NCBI RefSeq assembly: GCF_000214475.1
Contig: NZ_AFII01000002.1
Location: 496,001 to 560,000 of the forward strand
Length of the DNA: 64,000 nucleotides
DNA from: Parvimonas sp. oral taxon 110 str. F0139
GTDB taxonomy: Bacteria; Bacillota; Clostridia; Tissierellales; Peptoniphilaceae
Direction of reading: 5' to 3'
Below are positions 18,501 to 26,992 of this stretch, piece after piece. Made by a program: the position numbers and the translations under genes. The notes beneath the pieces are model-generated. The model ran no database searches. It saw only the letters and a program-made list of their open reading frames with translations, and was not told the DNA's origin. The first letter of the stretch is position 1. Every line of letters starts with the position of its first letter.

Positions 18501-19261
18501 TTCTGAGCCTTTTGTATTGAATTTTATAGTATAAACTTGCTCTTTAGAAGTATTATTCTTAGGCAACTTTAAAGTTATAGTCTTTTTTGCTTTTTCACCT
18601 TTTACTTCTACATTTTTTCCTAATTCTGTTACATTTCCATCTAAAGATACTTGAAGTTTTACATCTTTAGAAGATATATGTTTATCATTAATTTTTTTAG
18701 TAAATAATGATAAATTCACCTCTCCACCTTCTGCTGGCAAGTTTTCGGTATCTGCTGTTACATTTAAAATTGCATTTTCTTCAACAGGTTTAGGTTGTTC
18801 AGGATTTACAGGTGGTACAACAGCTCCACCACCACTTGAAGAACTCTTTCTTATCCTTATAACTTTTTTAAACTCATCTACAAAAGATTCACCATCTCCT
18901 TTAACACTAAAAGAAACTTCATATTGTTGCATTTTTCCAGTTTCATTTTTAGGAAAAGTTAAAGTAACAACTTTATTACTTGTGTTTTCTTTTGTTTCTT
19001 CAGAAAAAGTTATTGACTTTTCAACTTCAGTTAAACGTTCTGTACTGCCTTTAAGTACTACTTTAGCCTTAATATCTTCTTCCTCTAAATCAGAACCCTT
19101 AAGTGTAAAGGTCCTCTTTCCGTCCTCAGTAGGAGACATAACAGTTGTATCTTCTACATCAGTTAAAGCACTTGTTTCTTTTGCAAAAGTATTTATACCA
19201 ATAGAACTAAATACAATTGAAAACAAAAGTACAAATGCAAAGATTTTTTAAGCATTTTCAT
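15573..19261 (-). CDS. Large secreted surface protein with C-terminal cell-wall-binding repeats; signal peptide out of frame
   Basis: The frame 15573-19226 encodes 1217 residues of an exported protein. Two long repeats of about 115 residues (near 150-265 and 270-385) share NLPAEGGEVNLSLFTKK / NLPTEGGEINLELITKR and KEQVYTIKFNT, followed by IPT/Ig-like segments. The last 140 residues are five to six repeats of the choline/glucan-binding type (ENGKWYYIEANGTMSKNEW, VNGEWYYANTSGRISQNEW), which dock proteins on cell-wall polymers. The signal peptide is split: ATG 19261 behind AAGGAGG reads MKMLKK and then needs one extra A in the run 19244-19249 to continue as IFAFVLLFSIVFSS and join the main frame. 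Likely an adhesin-like surface protein; specific ligand unknown. Confidence 0.85.
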
Positions 19262-19440
19262 TCTAATGCTACCTCCTTAAAAATTTTCTAACATATAGAT
19301 TATATATTACAGAAAATTTTTTTGCAAATAATTTATCAATGAATAAATAATTTTTATGAATAATCATTATTCATTAATAATCTTTATTAAAAACATATAG
19401 AATATGCTTTAATCTTAAACTTAAAACAAAATTTTTCCTA

Positions 19441-19469
19441 TTGACAATACTTATTATTTATGATATACT
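19441..19469 (+). promoter_or_regulatory. Promoter of the FMN riboswitch-ribU unit
   Basis: TTGACA (19441-19446), 17-bp spacer, TATACT (19464-19469), immediately ahead of the RFN element. Confidence 0.9.
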
Positions 19470-19473
19470 CAAC

Positions 19474-19582
19474 TTGTCTTCAGGGCGAGGGTCGTTTCCT
19501 CACCGGCAGTAAAGTCTGCGAGCATTATGCTGAATTGGTGAAATTCCAATACCGACAGTTAAAGTCTGGATGAAAGAAGAGA
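19474..19582 (+). ncRNA. FMN riboswitch (RFN element)
   Basis: Canonical RFN core in order: TCTTCAGGGCGAGGGTC, CCTCACCGGCAGTAAAGTC, TGCGAGC, GGTGAAATTCC, ACCGACAGT and GTCTGGATGAAAGAAGA, with P1 formed by TCTTC and GAAGA. It binds FMN and represses the riboflavin importer downstream, here through a terminator. Confidence 0.98.
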
Positions 19583-19587
19583 TTTTT

Positions 19588-19612
19588 ATGCCCTAAAGAT
19601 GGCATTTTTTTT
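19588..19612 (+). terminator. FMN riboswitch terminator
   Basis: ATGCC-CTAAAGAT-GGCAT followed by eight or more Ts, between the aptamer and ribU. Confidence 0.88.
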
Positions 19613-19633
19613 GCTAAATTTTAGGAGGTTATT

Positions 19634-20236
19634 ATGAATAACAAAAAATTCGGTATTTCAGAAATTACAAAGATTGCAATTCTTGCATCAATATCTGTAC
19701 TTTTAATGTTTATTAAAATTCCACTACCTTTTGCACCTACATTTATGGAAATGGATATTGCAGAACTTCCTGCATTAATCGGAGGATTTGCAATGGGACC
19801 ACTAGCAGGATTTTTAATAGTATGTATAAAAATATTACTTAATATTGTAATTAATGGAACAAAAACTTTTTATGTTGGAGAACTTTCAAATCTTATAGTT
19901 TCATCAGCATTTGTATTGACGACAGCTTTTATTTATAAGCATAACAAAAGTAAAAAGTCAGCTCTTTTAGGACTACTAATAGGTAGTATTTCAATGTCCT
20001 TAGTTGCAACTTTGAGCAATTATTTTGTTATATTCCCACTTTATGCGAAGTTGTTAAAAATTGACTTAAATTCTTTTGTAGGTATGGTAGCAAAAATAAA
20101 TCCTCTTGTAAAAAGTTACTTTACATTAATGGTTTTTTCAGTTCTACCTTTTAACTTAGTTAAGACAGCAGTTACGTCAATTGTAACATCTTTATTATAT
20201 AAAAGAATTTCCCCAATACTAAAAAGAAAAGCATAG
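19634..20236 (+). CDS. ribU: Riboflavin ECF transporter S component
   Basis: 200-residue membrane protein with six hydrophobic segments and the RibU signatures KIPLPFAPTFMEMDIAELP, GGFAMGPLAGFLIVCIK and the NGTKTFYVGEL loop. RibU binds riboflavin and works with the shared EcfT/EcfA energising module, which is not in this window. Placement behind an FMN riboswitch confirms the substrate. AGGAGGTTATT ribosome site. Confidence 0.97.
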   Translation: MNNKKFGISEITKIAILASISVLLMFIKIPLPFAPTFMEMDIAELPALIGGFAMGPLAGFLIVCIKILLNIVINGTKTFYVGELSNLIVSSAFVLTTAFIYKHNKSKKSALLGLLIGSISMSLVATLSNYFVIFPLYAKLLKIDLNSFVGMVAKINPLVKSYFTLMVFSVLPFNLVKTAVTSIVTSLLYKRISPILKRKA

Positions 20237-20253
20237 AACTCTATGCTTTTTTT
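20227..20253 (+). terminator. ribU terminator
   Basis: AAAAGCATAGA-ACTC-TATGCTTTTTTT stem overlapping the end of ribU. Confidence 0.88.
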
Positions 20254-20265
20254 AATAAATACATC

Positions 20266-20293
20266 AAAAAACGGCAAATTTTATTTGCCGTTT
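20266..20293 (-). terminator. Terminator of the APC permease gene (bidirectional shape)
   Basis: AAACGGCAAAT / ATTTGCCGTTT stem 17 bases downstream of the permease stop at 20310; A/T runs flank both sides. Confidence 0.85.
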
Positions 20294-20309
20294 CTTTATA
20301 TTTCATATT

Positions 20310-21806
20310 TTATTTTTCTATTCCTTTTGTTTTTTCCATTCTTCTATAAAGTAATAATGCAATCAAAGTGAATAATAATGGTCCAGCGATTGACATTATT
20401 GTTGTTAACCAATCTCCTGATGAAATAGCTGGTTCAATAACTGTAAATAAGTTTGCAAAACCAACTATAAAGCAAGTAACTGCTACAACAACCTTAACTG
20501 TTGAATATGTTTTAAATCTTACAAAAGGTCTTTCAATATTTTCATTTTTTCTAAATGCTAAGAATGAATAAGCAATGAAGAAATAAGGTAAAGTCATAGA
20601 TACATTTGTCATGGAAACTAAAATTTGGAAAAATTGTTGTGCACTTTTTCCACCAAATGATACTATAAAAATGATTACAACTACACAAATTGCTTGATAT
20701 ATCATTGGTTTAGTATATACTCCATTCTTTTGTTCAGTCCATGATTTTGGCCATAATTCTTTAGGAGTTCCACCAATTAATTGTTTTAATGGTGAATAAA
20801 TAAGAGTAAAGAATGCTCCAGTTAAAGCAAGGAACATTGAAATACCCATATAACGAGCAACCCAAAGTCCTACATTTCTTGCAGCAGATTCAGCAAGACC
20901 AAAAGCAAGTCCTAATTGATATCCCATGTGATTCATAGCAATATATGATACATTACCTAAAGTGATTTTTTGTGTTGAAAATTGTGTAAATGCAAATGAC
21001 CATTTAGTAAAAGTACCAAAAATCAAAATACCTAATGAGTATCCTAAAGATACAACAATAGCTGAAATAACTATACCTTTTGGAAAGTTCTTTTCAGGAT
21101 TTTCAGTTTGGTCAACAAGTCCACCTACAACTTCCAAACCACCATAAGCAAATATAGCATATACTATGAATGATAATACTTGTAAACCACCAGCATAAGC
21201 AGGGTTTGGTGAATGAGCTAAAGCATCAAAAGTTATTGGATCACCAACTCCACCTTTATTAAGGATTAACATTAAAATTCCGCCAACAAATAAAAATACA
21301 TTAATCAATGCTACGGCACTACCACCAAAAGATGTGAACTTTTTAATTTTATCAACACCTTTGTTAGAAATGAATGTTAAAAATACAATCCATATAATAG
21401 CAAGAATACCTAATGTTTTTACAGAGTCAAGTCCAAATAATGACCAACTTTGAGTTTTATCAACCCCAAAAATTGCATTTGATAAAACTATCCAAATACC
21501 TGAACCAACATTTACCATCCATACAATGTAAGATGCATACCACATAAACGTTACCATAAATGCATACTTACTTCCTGAACTTCCTTCCATCCATGAGTAG
21601 ATTCCCCCCTCAGAATCTTTGAAAGCTGAGCCATATTCTGCAATCATAAATGCAAATGGCAAGAAGAATGCAACACAAGAAATAATAAACCAAGGAATAG
21701 CTGCGTATCCCATAAGATAATATGATCTTGTGATGTTAGTAAACCCAAAAACAGAAGTGAACACCATCAAAACGAGTGCTCTTAAACTCAATTTCTTTTT
21801 AGACAT
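20310..21806 (-). CDS. APC-superfamily amino acid permease, YjeM / glutamate-GABA antiporter-like
   Basis: 498 residues with about 12 hydrophobic segments. The N-terminus KKLSLRALVLMVFTSVFGF followed by YYLMGYAAIPWFIIS, EYGSAFKDSEGGIYSWMEGS and FAYGGLEVVGGLVDQTENPEKNFPKG is characteristic of the YjeM-like branch of the amino acid/polyamine/organocation family. Transport of an amino acid by exchange or proton coupling is expected; the substrate is unknown. No decarboxylase gene is adjacent to hint at an antiport partner. Own promoter and terminator make it monocistronic. Confidence 0.9.
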   Translation of the reverse strand: MSKKKLSLRALVLMVFTSVFGFTNITRSYYLMGYAAIPWFIISCVAFFLPFAFMIAEYGSAFKDSEGGIYSWMEGSSGSKYAFMVTFMWYASYIVWMVNVGSGIWIVLSNAIFGVDKTQSWSLFGLDSVKTLGILAIIWIVFLTFISNKGVDKIKKFTSFGGSAVALINVFLFVGGILMLILNKGGVGDPITFDALAHSPNPAYAGGLQVLSFIVYAIFAYGGLEVVGGLVDQTENPEKNFPKGIVISAIVVSLGYSLGILIFGTFTKWSFAFTQFSTQKITLGNVSYIAMNHMGYQLGLAFGLAESAARNVGLWVARYMGISMFLALTGAFFTLIYSPLKQLIGGTPKELWPKSWTEQKNGVYTKPMIYQAICVVVIIFIVSFGGKSAQQFFQILVSMTNVSMTLPYFFIAYSFLAFRKNENIERPFVRFKTYSTVKVVVAVTCFIVGFANLFTVIEPAISSGDWLTTIMSIAGPLLFTLIALLLYRRMEKTKGIEK

Positions 21807-21840
21807 AATATCCCTCCAATATTTATTTTTTACATTTTGA

Positions 21841-21869
21841 ATTTTAACATAAAATCACAGCCCTGTCAA
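21841..21869 (-). promoter_or_regulatory. Promoter of the APC permease gene
   Basis: Minus strand TTGACA (21864-21869), 17-bp spacer, TAAAAT (21841-21846). The rest of the gene-free stretch 21870-22246 is AT-rich with only short inverted repeats and no gene I can support. Confidence 0.8.
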
Positions 21870-22246
21870 CATATCATAAAAGAATTTTATATTTCTAATC
21901 GAGTATGATTTTCAAAATTAAGCCATATATTCAGAATATTGAATTTTTATAAAAAAATTAAGTTTATAATAGTGATATCTATCATATTCTAAAGGTATCA
22001 TCACTTTCAAGTTGGATTGCTATGCTATGACAAATTTATACGCAAAAACTTTCATAAGTAATTTTAATATAACATTTATTCACAGCTTAAGAGTTGACGT
22101 TATTTTGCATATTTTGATAATATCATCTTTTAAAATATGTATCTTTGACAATTTTTTCTTATTTTATATTTATGTAAAAAAACTTTTGCGTATTTAAAAA
22201 AGTTTTTTACTTTCTTTCGTACAAATGAATTAATTCAAAAATGCAT

Positions 22247-22278
22247 AAAAAAACGGCTTTTAATTTTGCCGTTTTAAT
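22247..22278 (-). terminator. Terminator of the broken ABC exporter gene
   Basis: AAAACGGC-TTTTAATTTT-GCCGTTTT stem just downstream of the stop at 22297. Confidence 0.85.
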
Positions 22279-22296
22279 AAAACTATTTTTAAATTT

Positions 22297-23888
22297 TTAC
22301 TTTATATCTTCAATAAAAACTTTTCCGTCTATCACCTTAATTATATTATCAAATTTTTTTAGATGCTCAATAGATGTATTATGTGTTACAATCAAAACTG
22401 TTTGATCCGTTTTCAATAAAATATCTTCTAATTTTGAAACACTTTCCGTATCAACACCTGTAAAAGGTTCATCCAAAACCAGTATTTCACCTCTTCTACA
22501 CAATATACGAAGTAATGCAAGAACTCTTTTTTCCCCACCACTAAAGTTTGAACAGTCATCAGTATTTCTATTAAGAATATCCTTTATCATAGCAATTTCA
22601 TGAGCATTATTAGGAATATAATCATAGGAATATGAATCAAAAACAGTTATATTTTCTTTTACAGATGCACGATAAATATGCTCATGTTGACTCATATAAA
22701 GCAATGTATTTGATAAATTAAGTTCTCTTACATTTTCTCCGTCAATAATGACTTTCCCTTGATTTGGCTCATGTATTCCAAGTAATAAATTTAAAAAAGT
22801 TGACTTTCCTGCACCTGATTTACCAACAATCGCATATTTTTTCCTTTTTCTATTTTTAAATTTATATCTTCTAGTTGTAATTTATCAACTGTGAAATTTA
22901 CATTATCAAAAATCAGCTCATTTTTAAATTTTTCCAACTCTTTTTTGCTTTCTGTTTCTGATTTTTGATTTAAAAATGAAAGGATATTTTGTTTTGTAGA
23001 ATTAACTGAACGAATAGCTGTAATGTCATATAGCAAACTATCAATAGGGTCAATAAATGCAGAAGAATAGCTTAGTGTTGCTATTGCCACACCTACTGTT
23101 ATCTCTTTTTTATAGAATAAATATCCTACAATTGCAAAAGTTAATGCCCTAACCATTTTAGTCATTAAATCACTTAATCCAAGTATAAGAGCCTTTTTCT
23201 TCCCAAATTCATACCTTTTATCTGCTGTTTTGTGTAAAATCTCATTATGTCTATTTTTTATATTTTCAATTGTTTTAGAATTTATTAAACCAAAACCTTC
23301 AAGCAAATCGGAAATAGTTGAAGTATATTTCCCAAGATGTCTTTGGTATTTACTTCTGCTATTATCCAACATTTTTCCAAATATTTTTGGAATAAAAATC
23401 GCAAAAATAGAAGATAAAACTACTACTAGACCAATTTTATAGTTGATATTCATAAAAATAATAACTCCATAAATCAACATCATATTTACAGAACGAATTA
23501 CATCTACAATTGGTTGTAAATAATCTTGTTCTAATGCAGTAATATCATTTGATTGAATAGAAATATATTCCCCTATAGGCTTCTCTTTAAAAACTTTACT
23601 ATTCATATTAAAAATTTTATCAAAAAAATTCTTTTTAAGTTTTGTTTCAAATGAAATCCCTGATTTAAATGCTACTAAAATACAAAAATATTGCATTAAT
23701 GAATAAATTCCAAGTAATAAAGCATATAATAGAATTGCTAAAATTATTTGACTTGACGTGCTTTGTAATCCATAATCAAATAACCACTTTTGAATCAATG
23801 GAGTTAATGCTAAACAAATAACTCCAATAAAATCTAATACTACTTGAAGAATAATATATTTTTTAACTTTAGATAAATAATCTTCCAT
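22297..23888 (-). pseudogene. ABC exporter (fused permease-ATPase), single frameshift in Walker A region
   Basis: One gene of about 530 residues split in two frames. The first part (22791-23888) is an ABC transmembrane type-1 domain with six hydrophobic segments. The second has FSGGEKRVLALLRIL (signature motif), ILVLDEPFTGVD (Walker B) and LIVTHN (H-loop). Adding one A to the run 22837-22842 makes the junction read KGKKYAIVGKSGAGKST, a perfect Walker A, and continues to LLYMSQHEH. As given, no Walker A is made in frame, so the protein would be dead. Substrate unknown; a peptide or drug exporter is typical. No peptidase C39 domain is present. A tandem repeat lies upstream. Confidence 0.85.
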
Positions 23889-23940
23889 TTCTTACTCCTA
23901 AATAATTATTTTAATAATATAATTCACTTTTTTACACAAC

Positions 23941-24135
23941 TTAATTATATCATACTTTTCATTTCTATAACTTTTTTAGAGGTTAAGTATGATGAAATTA
24001 AGTTCTCTTTTTAAAATGTTTATGGTAAACATAATTATATCATGCTTTTCATTTCTATAACTTTTTTGGAGGTTAAGTATGATGAAATTAAGTTCTCTTT
24101 TTGAAATGTTTATGATAAACTTAATTATATCATAC
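23941..24135. repeat. 90-bp tandem repeat (two copies plus a partial third)
   Basis: Units at 23945-24034 and 24035-24124 differ at only a few bases, and 24125-24135 begins a third. Each unit contains ATCATACTT and, 27 bases later, AAGTATGAT (stem potential) plus the tract ATGATGAAATTAAGTTCTC. A related, more diverged copy lies at 31955-32032. It fills the gap between the ABC exporter start and the leader of the uracil permease. Function unknown. Confidence 0.9.
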
Positions 24136-24187
24136 TAAAAATCAAAATGAAATCTTTAATTTTTAATAAATTTATGAAATTTAAGAC

Positions 24188-24216
24188 TTTACTTTTTGTG
24201 TTTTATGCTGTATAAT
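24188..24216 (+). promoter_or_regulatory. Promoter of the leader ORF-uracil permease unit
   Basis: TTTACT (24188-24193), 17-bp spacer, TATAAT (24211-24216). Confidence 0.8.
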
Positions 24217-24244
24217 TTTAAAGATAAATTTAAGGAGGTATGTT

Positions 24245-24370
24245 ATGACAAATTTAATTAAGTTTTCTAAAGAAAATATATTTAATTATTTTGATTTTGT
24301 TTTAACGACTCTCTTTTTTGATTTTAATAATGGACTTATTGTCTTAAAAAATATTGTATTTAATTATTAA
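24245..24370 (+). CDS. 41-residue leader peptide upstream of the uracil permease
   Basis: A short frame with an excellent ribosome site (TTAAGGAGGTATGTT) begins at ATG 24245 and encodes 41 residues starting MTNLIKFSKENIFNYFDF and ending KNIVFNY. It is rich in Phe, Asn and Leu, with 10 Phe or Tyr codons. Its stop codon directly abuts a strong terminator hairpin. The layout is that of a translated attenuator leader controlling uraA, with no recognisable protein family. Whether the sensed signal is pyrimidine, translation rate or UTP-dependent polymerase pausing is unknown. Confidence 0.6.
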   Translation: MTNLIKFSKENIFNYFDFVLTTLFFDFNNGLIVLKNIVFNY

Positions 24371-24400
24371 TGAAATAACTGTTGTTATTTCATTTTTTTT
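24371..24400 (+). terminator. Attenuator-like terminator between leader ORF and uraA
   Basis: Perfect stem TGAAATAAC-TGTT-GTTATTTCA (24371-24392) followed by eight Ts, starting at the base after the leader stop codon and ending 33 bases before uraA. Confidence 0.85.
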
Positions 24401-24432
24401 ATATTTTTAAGACTAAAGTAGAAGGAGGATTT

Positions 24433-25698
24433 ATGAATAATAAAGAAATTATCGGTGTAAGGGACAAAGTTCCTGTTACTATGCTTATACCTTTAAGTTT
24501 ACAACATACTTTTGCTATGTTTGGAGCTTCAGTTTTAGTTCCAATTTTATTTAATGTGAACCCAGGAATTGTTCTTTTGATGAATGGTATAGGTACATTG
24601 TTGTTTATTTTTATTACAAAGGGAAAGGCTCCTGCGTATTTAGGTTCAAGTTTTGCCTTCTTAGGAGTAGGTACTGTTATTATAAACACTATGGGTTATA
24701 GATATGCACTTGGCGCTTTTGCTACAACCGGATTTCTAGGTTGCATCTTGGCTTATTTAATCTATAAATTCAGAACAGATTGGATAAATATTGTGCTTCC
24801 ACCTGCAGCAATGGGTGCTGTTGTTTCCCTTATCGGCCTTGAACTTGCAGGAAATACAATAAGAGGCGGAAAAATAGGTGCAAATATATTGACTGAAACT
24901 TCAACTAATGCTGATGTTTATGTATTTTTAATCACTCTTTCAGTTGCGATTTTAGGTTCAGTTGTATTTAGAAAATTTTTAGGAACAATTCCAATCCTTA
25001 TTGCAATTATATGTGGATATATTGCAGCTTTAGCTTTTGGAATGATTGACTTTTCTACAATTACATCTTCAACATTATTTACAATACCGGAATTTCAATT
25101 TCCAATTTTCGACTTCAAAGCAAGTTTGATAATGCTTCCAGCATTACTCGTTATAACTTCCGAACATATTAGCCATCAAGTTGTAACAAGTAATATAATA
25201 GGTCAAAATCTTTTAGAAGATCCGGGCTTACACAGAAGTATCTTTGCCGATAACTTCTCAACTATGTTATCCGCTCTTGTAGGTGGAGTTCCAACTACAA
25301 CTTACGGAGAAAATATCGGTGTTATGGCAGTTACAAAAGTTTATTCAGTTTATGTAATTGCAGGCGCTGCAGTAATCTCAATCTGTATGGCATTTATAGC
25401 ACCATTAAGTATGTTAATTCAAAGCATACCGGGAAATGTAATCGGTGGAATAACATTCTTACTTTACGGAATGATTGGTACTTCTGGAATAAGACTCTTA
25501 GTTGATTCAAAAGTTGACTACTCAAATAGCCAAAATTTGATTTTGACTTCAGTTGTATTCGTAACAGGACTTAGTGGAATTTCAATTAATTTTTTTGGAA
25601 TGCAGTTAAAAGGAATGGTTCTTGCAAGTATGGTTGCTGTAGTATTAAGTTTAATATTCCATTTCTTAAACAAGTTTGGACTTTCAAATCATAAATAA
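24433..25698 (+). CDS. uraA: Uracil permease (NCS2 family, UraA type)
   Basis: 421 residues with about 14 hydrophobic segments and UraA hallmarks: LSLQHTFAMFGASVLVP near the N-terminus, LGSSFAFLGV, and LLVITSEHISHQVVTSN with the conserved Glu of the binding site, then GGVPTTTYGENIGVMAVT. It imports uracil with protons. The start is ATG 24433, behind AGGAGGATTT; the frame is open upstream only through the leader terminator. Control by the upstream leader/terminator is inferred. Another NCS2 permease of the purine branch is at the window's left edge. Confidence 0.95.
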   Translation: MNNKEIIGVRDKVPVTMLIPLSLQHTFAMFGASVLVPILFNVNPGIVLLMNGIGTLLFIFITKGKAPAYLGSSFAFLGVGTVIINTMGYRYALGAFATTGFLGCILAYLIYKFRTDWINIVLPPAAMGAVVSLIGLELAGNTIRGGKIGANILTETSTNADVYVFLITLSVAILGSVVFRKFLGTIPILIAIICGYIAALAFGMIDFSTITSSTLFTIPEFQFPIFDFKASLIMLPALLVITSEHISHQVVTSNIIGQNLLEDPGLHRSIFADNFSTMLSALVGGVPTTTYGENIGVMAVTKVYSVYVIAGAAVISICMAFIAPLSMLIQSIPGNVIGGITFLLYGMIGTSGIRLLVDSKVDYSNSQNLILTSVVFVTGLSGISINFFGMQLKGMVLASMVAVVLSLIFHFLNKFGLSNHK

Positions 25699-25713
25699 AA
25701 AACAGACAAAAAC

Positions 25714-25745
25714 AAAACTCAACTTTTCACAAAGTTGAGTTTTTT
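25714..25745 (+). terminator. uraA terminator
   Basis: AAAACTCAACTTT-TCAC-AAAGTTGAGTTTT, then T. Confidence 0.92.
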
Positions 25746-25781
25746 AATTCTATAAAAAATTAGAATAGCAAAAAGCTTCAC

Positions 25782-26412
25782 GTCATAGTACCAAACTAGT
25801 CGGTATTGACCAACACGTCATCTCGACCGAAACGGAACATAGTGAAGTGAATCTAGCCCTAACTTTGTTTACTTATAAACAAAAGTAGGTCTGACGGGGT
25901 CGTTGTATCTTTGATAAAATGACTCTGGAAATCTCATAGTTTTGCTTGTTTACAAACAAAACTAAATGTATCGTAGATACATAATATAAAAAATTTATCA
26001 ACTAAAAATCTTTTGGATAATTTTGTTATAATTATGACTGCTTTGTTTTTTATATAAGTCCTTTACAGGACTTACTATTATTTGCAAACAAATAATAGTT
26101 GAGATCTCTCGACTACGCTCGAGATGACGTGTTGGGGGATTTACTTTGCTAGGTACTAAGACGTGAAATATTTCTTTTTTATTCAGATTAAAATATAGTT
26201 AGAAGTTTATTTACTACTCACGTTAAGCTATAAATCGATGAATTTCTCTTATACGTCATTTCGACTGTAGCGAAGCGAAATGAATCTAGTCCTAACTTTG
26301 TTTACTAGTAAACAAAAGTAGGTCTGACGGGATAATTGTATCTTTAGATACAATTACTCTGGAAATCTCATACTTTTGTGTTAACAAAAGTAAATGTATC
26401 GTAGATACATCA
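25782..26412. repeat. Dispersed multi-hairpin repeat, three copies (R1-R3)
   Basis: R1 (25782-25995) and R3 (26200-26412) are in plus orientation, R2 (26040-26170) in minus. Common blocks are ACGTCATCTCGACC, GAATCTAGCCCTAACTTTG, AAAGTAGGTCTGACGG, CTCTGGAAATCTCATA and ATGTATCGTAGATACAT, interleaved with short palindromes. R1 and R2 share the outer end CACGTC-TAGTACC in inverted orientation; R3 begins with a different end (TTTATTTAC...ACGTTAAGC). No protein-coding frame is supported. The 790-bp gap between uraA and the flavodoxin is otherwise only terminators. Confidence 0.9.
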
Positions 26413-26443
26413 AAATAATCTAATAATATTTTATACCAAAAGT

Positions 26444-26475
26444 AAAAACTCAACCTTTAGCAAAGTTGAGTTTTT
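26444..26475 (-). terminator. Terminator of the flavodoxin gene
   Basis: AAAAACTCAAC ... GTTGAGTTTTT stem 18 bases beyond the stop at 26493; nearly the same stem sequence as the uraA terminator. Confidence 0.88.
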
Positions 26476-26492
26476 CTATAAAATCCATAATT

Positions 26493-26954
26493 TTATAAAT
26501 TATTTTCTAGCCATTTTTGTAATTCATCAAAATCATAATATCCACTTAAGGCTAATCCATCTTTTACTGTAGAATTTTTACATTCTTTTTTGATATCGTC
26601 AATCATTCTTCCAAAACCTCCACCACCATGAGTGCAGAAAGGAATAATTGTTTTGCCATCCAAATTTGCATTACGTAAAAAAGTAAGAACTGGTGGTGCA
26701 AAAGTCTTAAGCCAATTAGGTGAGCCTATAAAAACTATATCCACATCATCAAGATTTCCTATTTCTTCAGTTAAAGGCGGACAGTATCCCTTATCAATTT
26801 CATTTCTAGCTTCTTTTACTGCCGTATTATATGAAAAAGAATAAGGTCTTAGTGGTTTTAATTCCAACAAATCTCCATCTGTAATTAAAGCGATATCTTC
26901 CGCTAATTTTCTAGTTATTCCTGAATAGGAATAATACACAACTAAAATTTTCAT
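26493..26954 (-). CDS. Flavodoxin
   Basis: 153 residues. The N-terminal MKILVVYYSYSGITRKLAED is the phosphate-binding loop for FMN; VDIVFIGSPNWLKTFAPPVLTFLRN and FCTHGGGGFGRMIDDIKKEC are the ring-binding loops. It belongs to the flavodoxin_4-like group that often lacks a dedicated partner. It carries electrons in the cytoplasm; the redox partner is unknown. Monocistronic, with its own terminator. Confidence 0.9.
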   Translation of the reverse strand: MKILVVYYSYSGITRKLAEDIALITDGDLLELKPLRPYSFSYNTAVKEARNEIDKGYCPPLTEEIGNLDDVDIVFIGSPNWLKTFAPPVLTFLRNANLDGKTIIPFCTHGGGGFGRMIDDIKKECKNSTVKDGLALSGYYDFDELQKWLENNL

Positions 26955-26992
26955 TTAAATCTCCTTCAAGTTTCAAATCGAAACTTTAATTT

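Noticed and set aside
22012..22197. 61-codon plus-strand frame in the gap upstream of the APC permease
   Set aside because: No ribosome site; Phe/Ile-rich composition as expected from random AT-rich DNA.
25782..26412. Possible CRISPR array in the repeat-rich gap
   Set aside because: Repeats are not evenly spaced, occur in both orientations, and the intervening stretches are themselves repeated at other loci. No cas gene is present.
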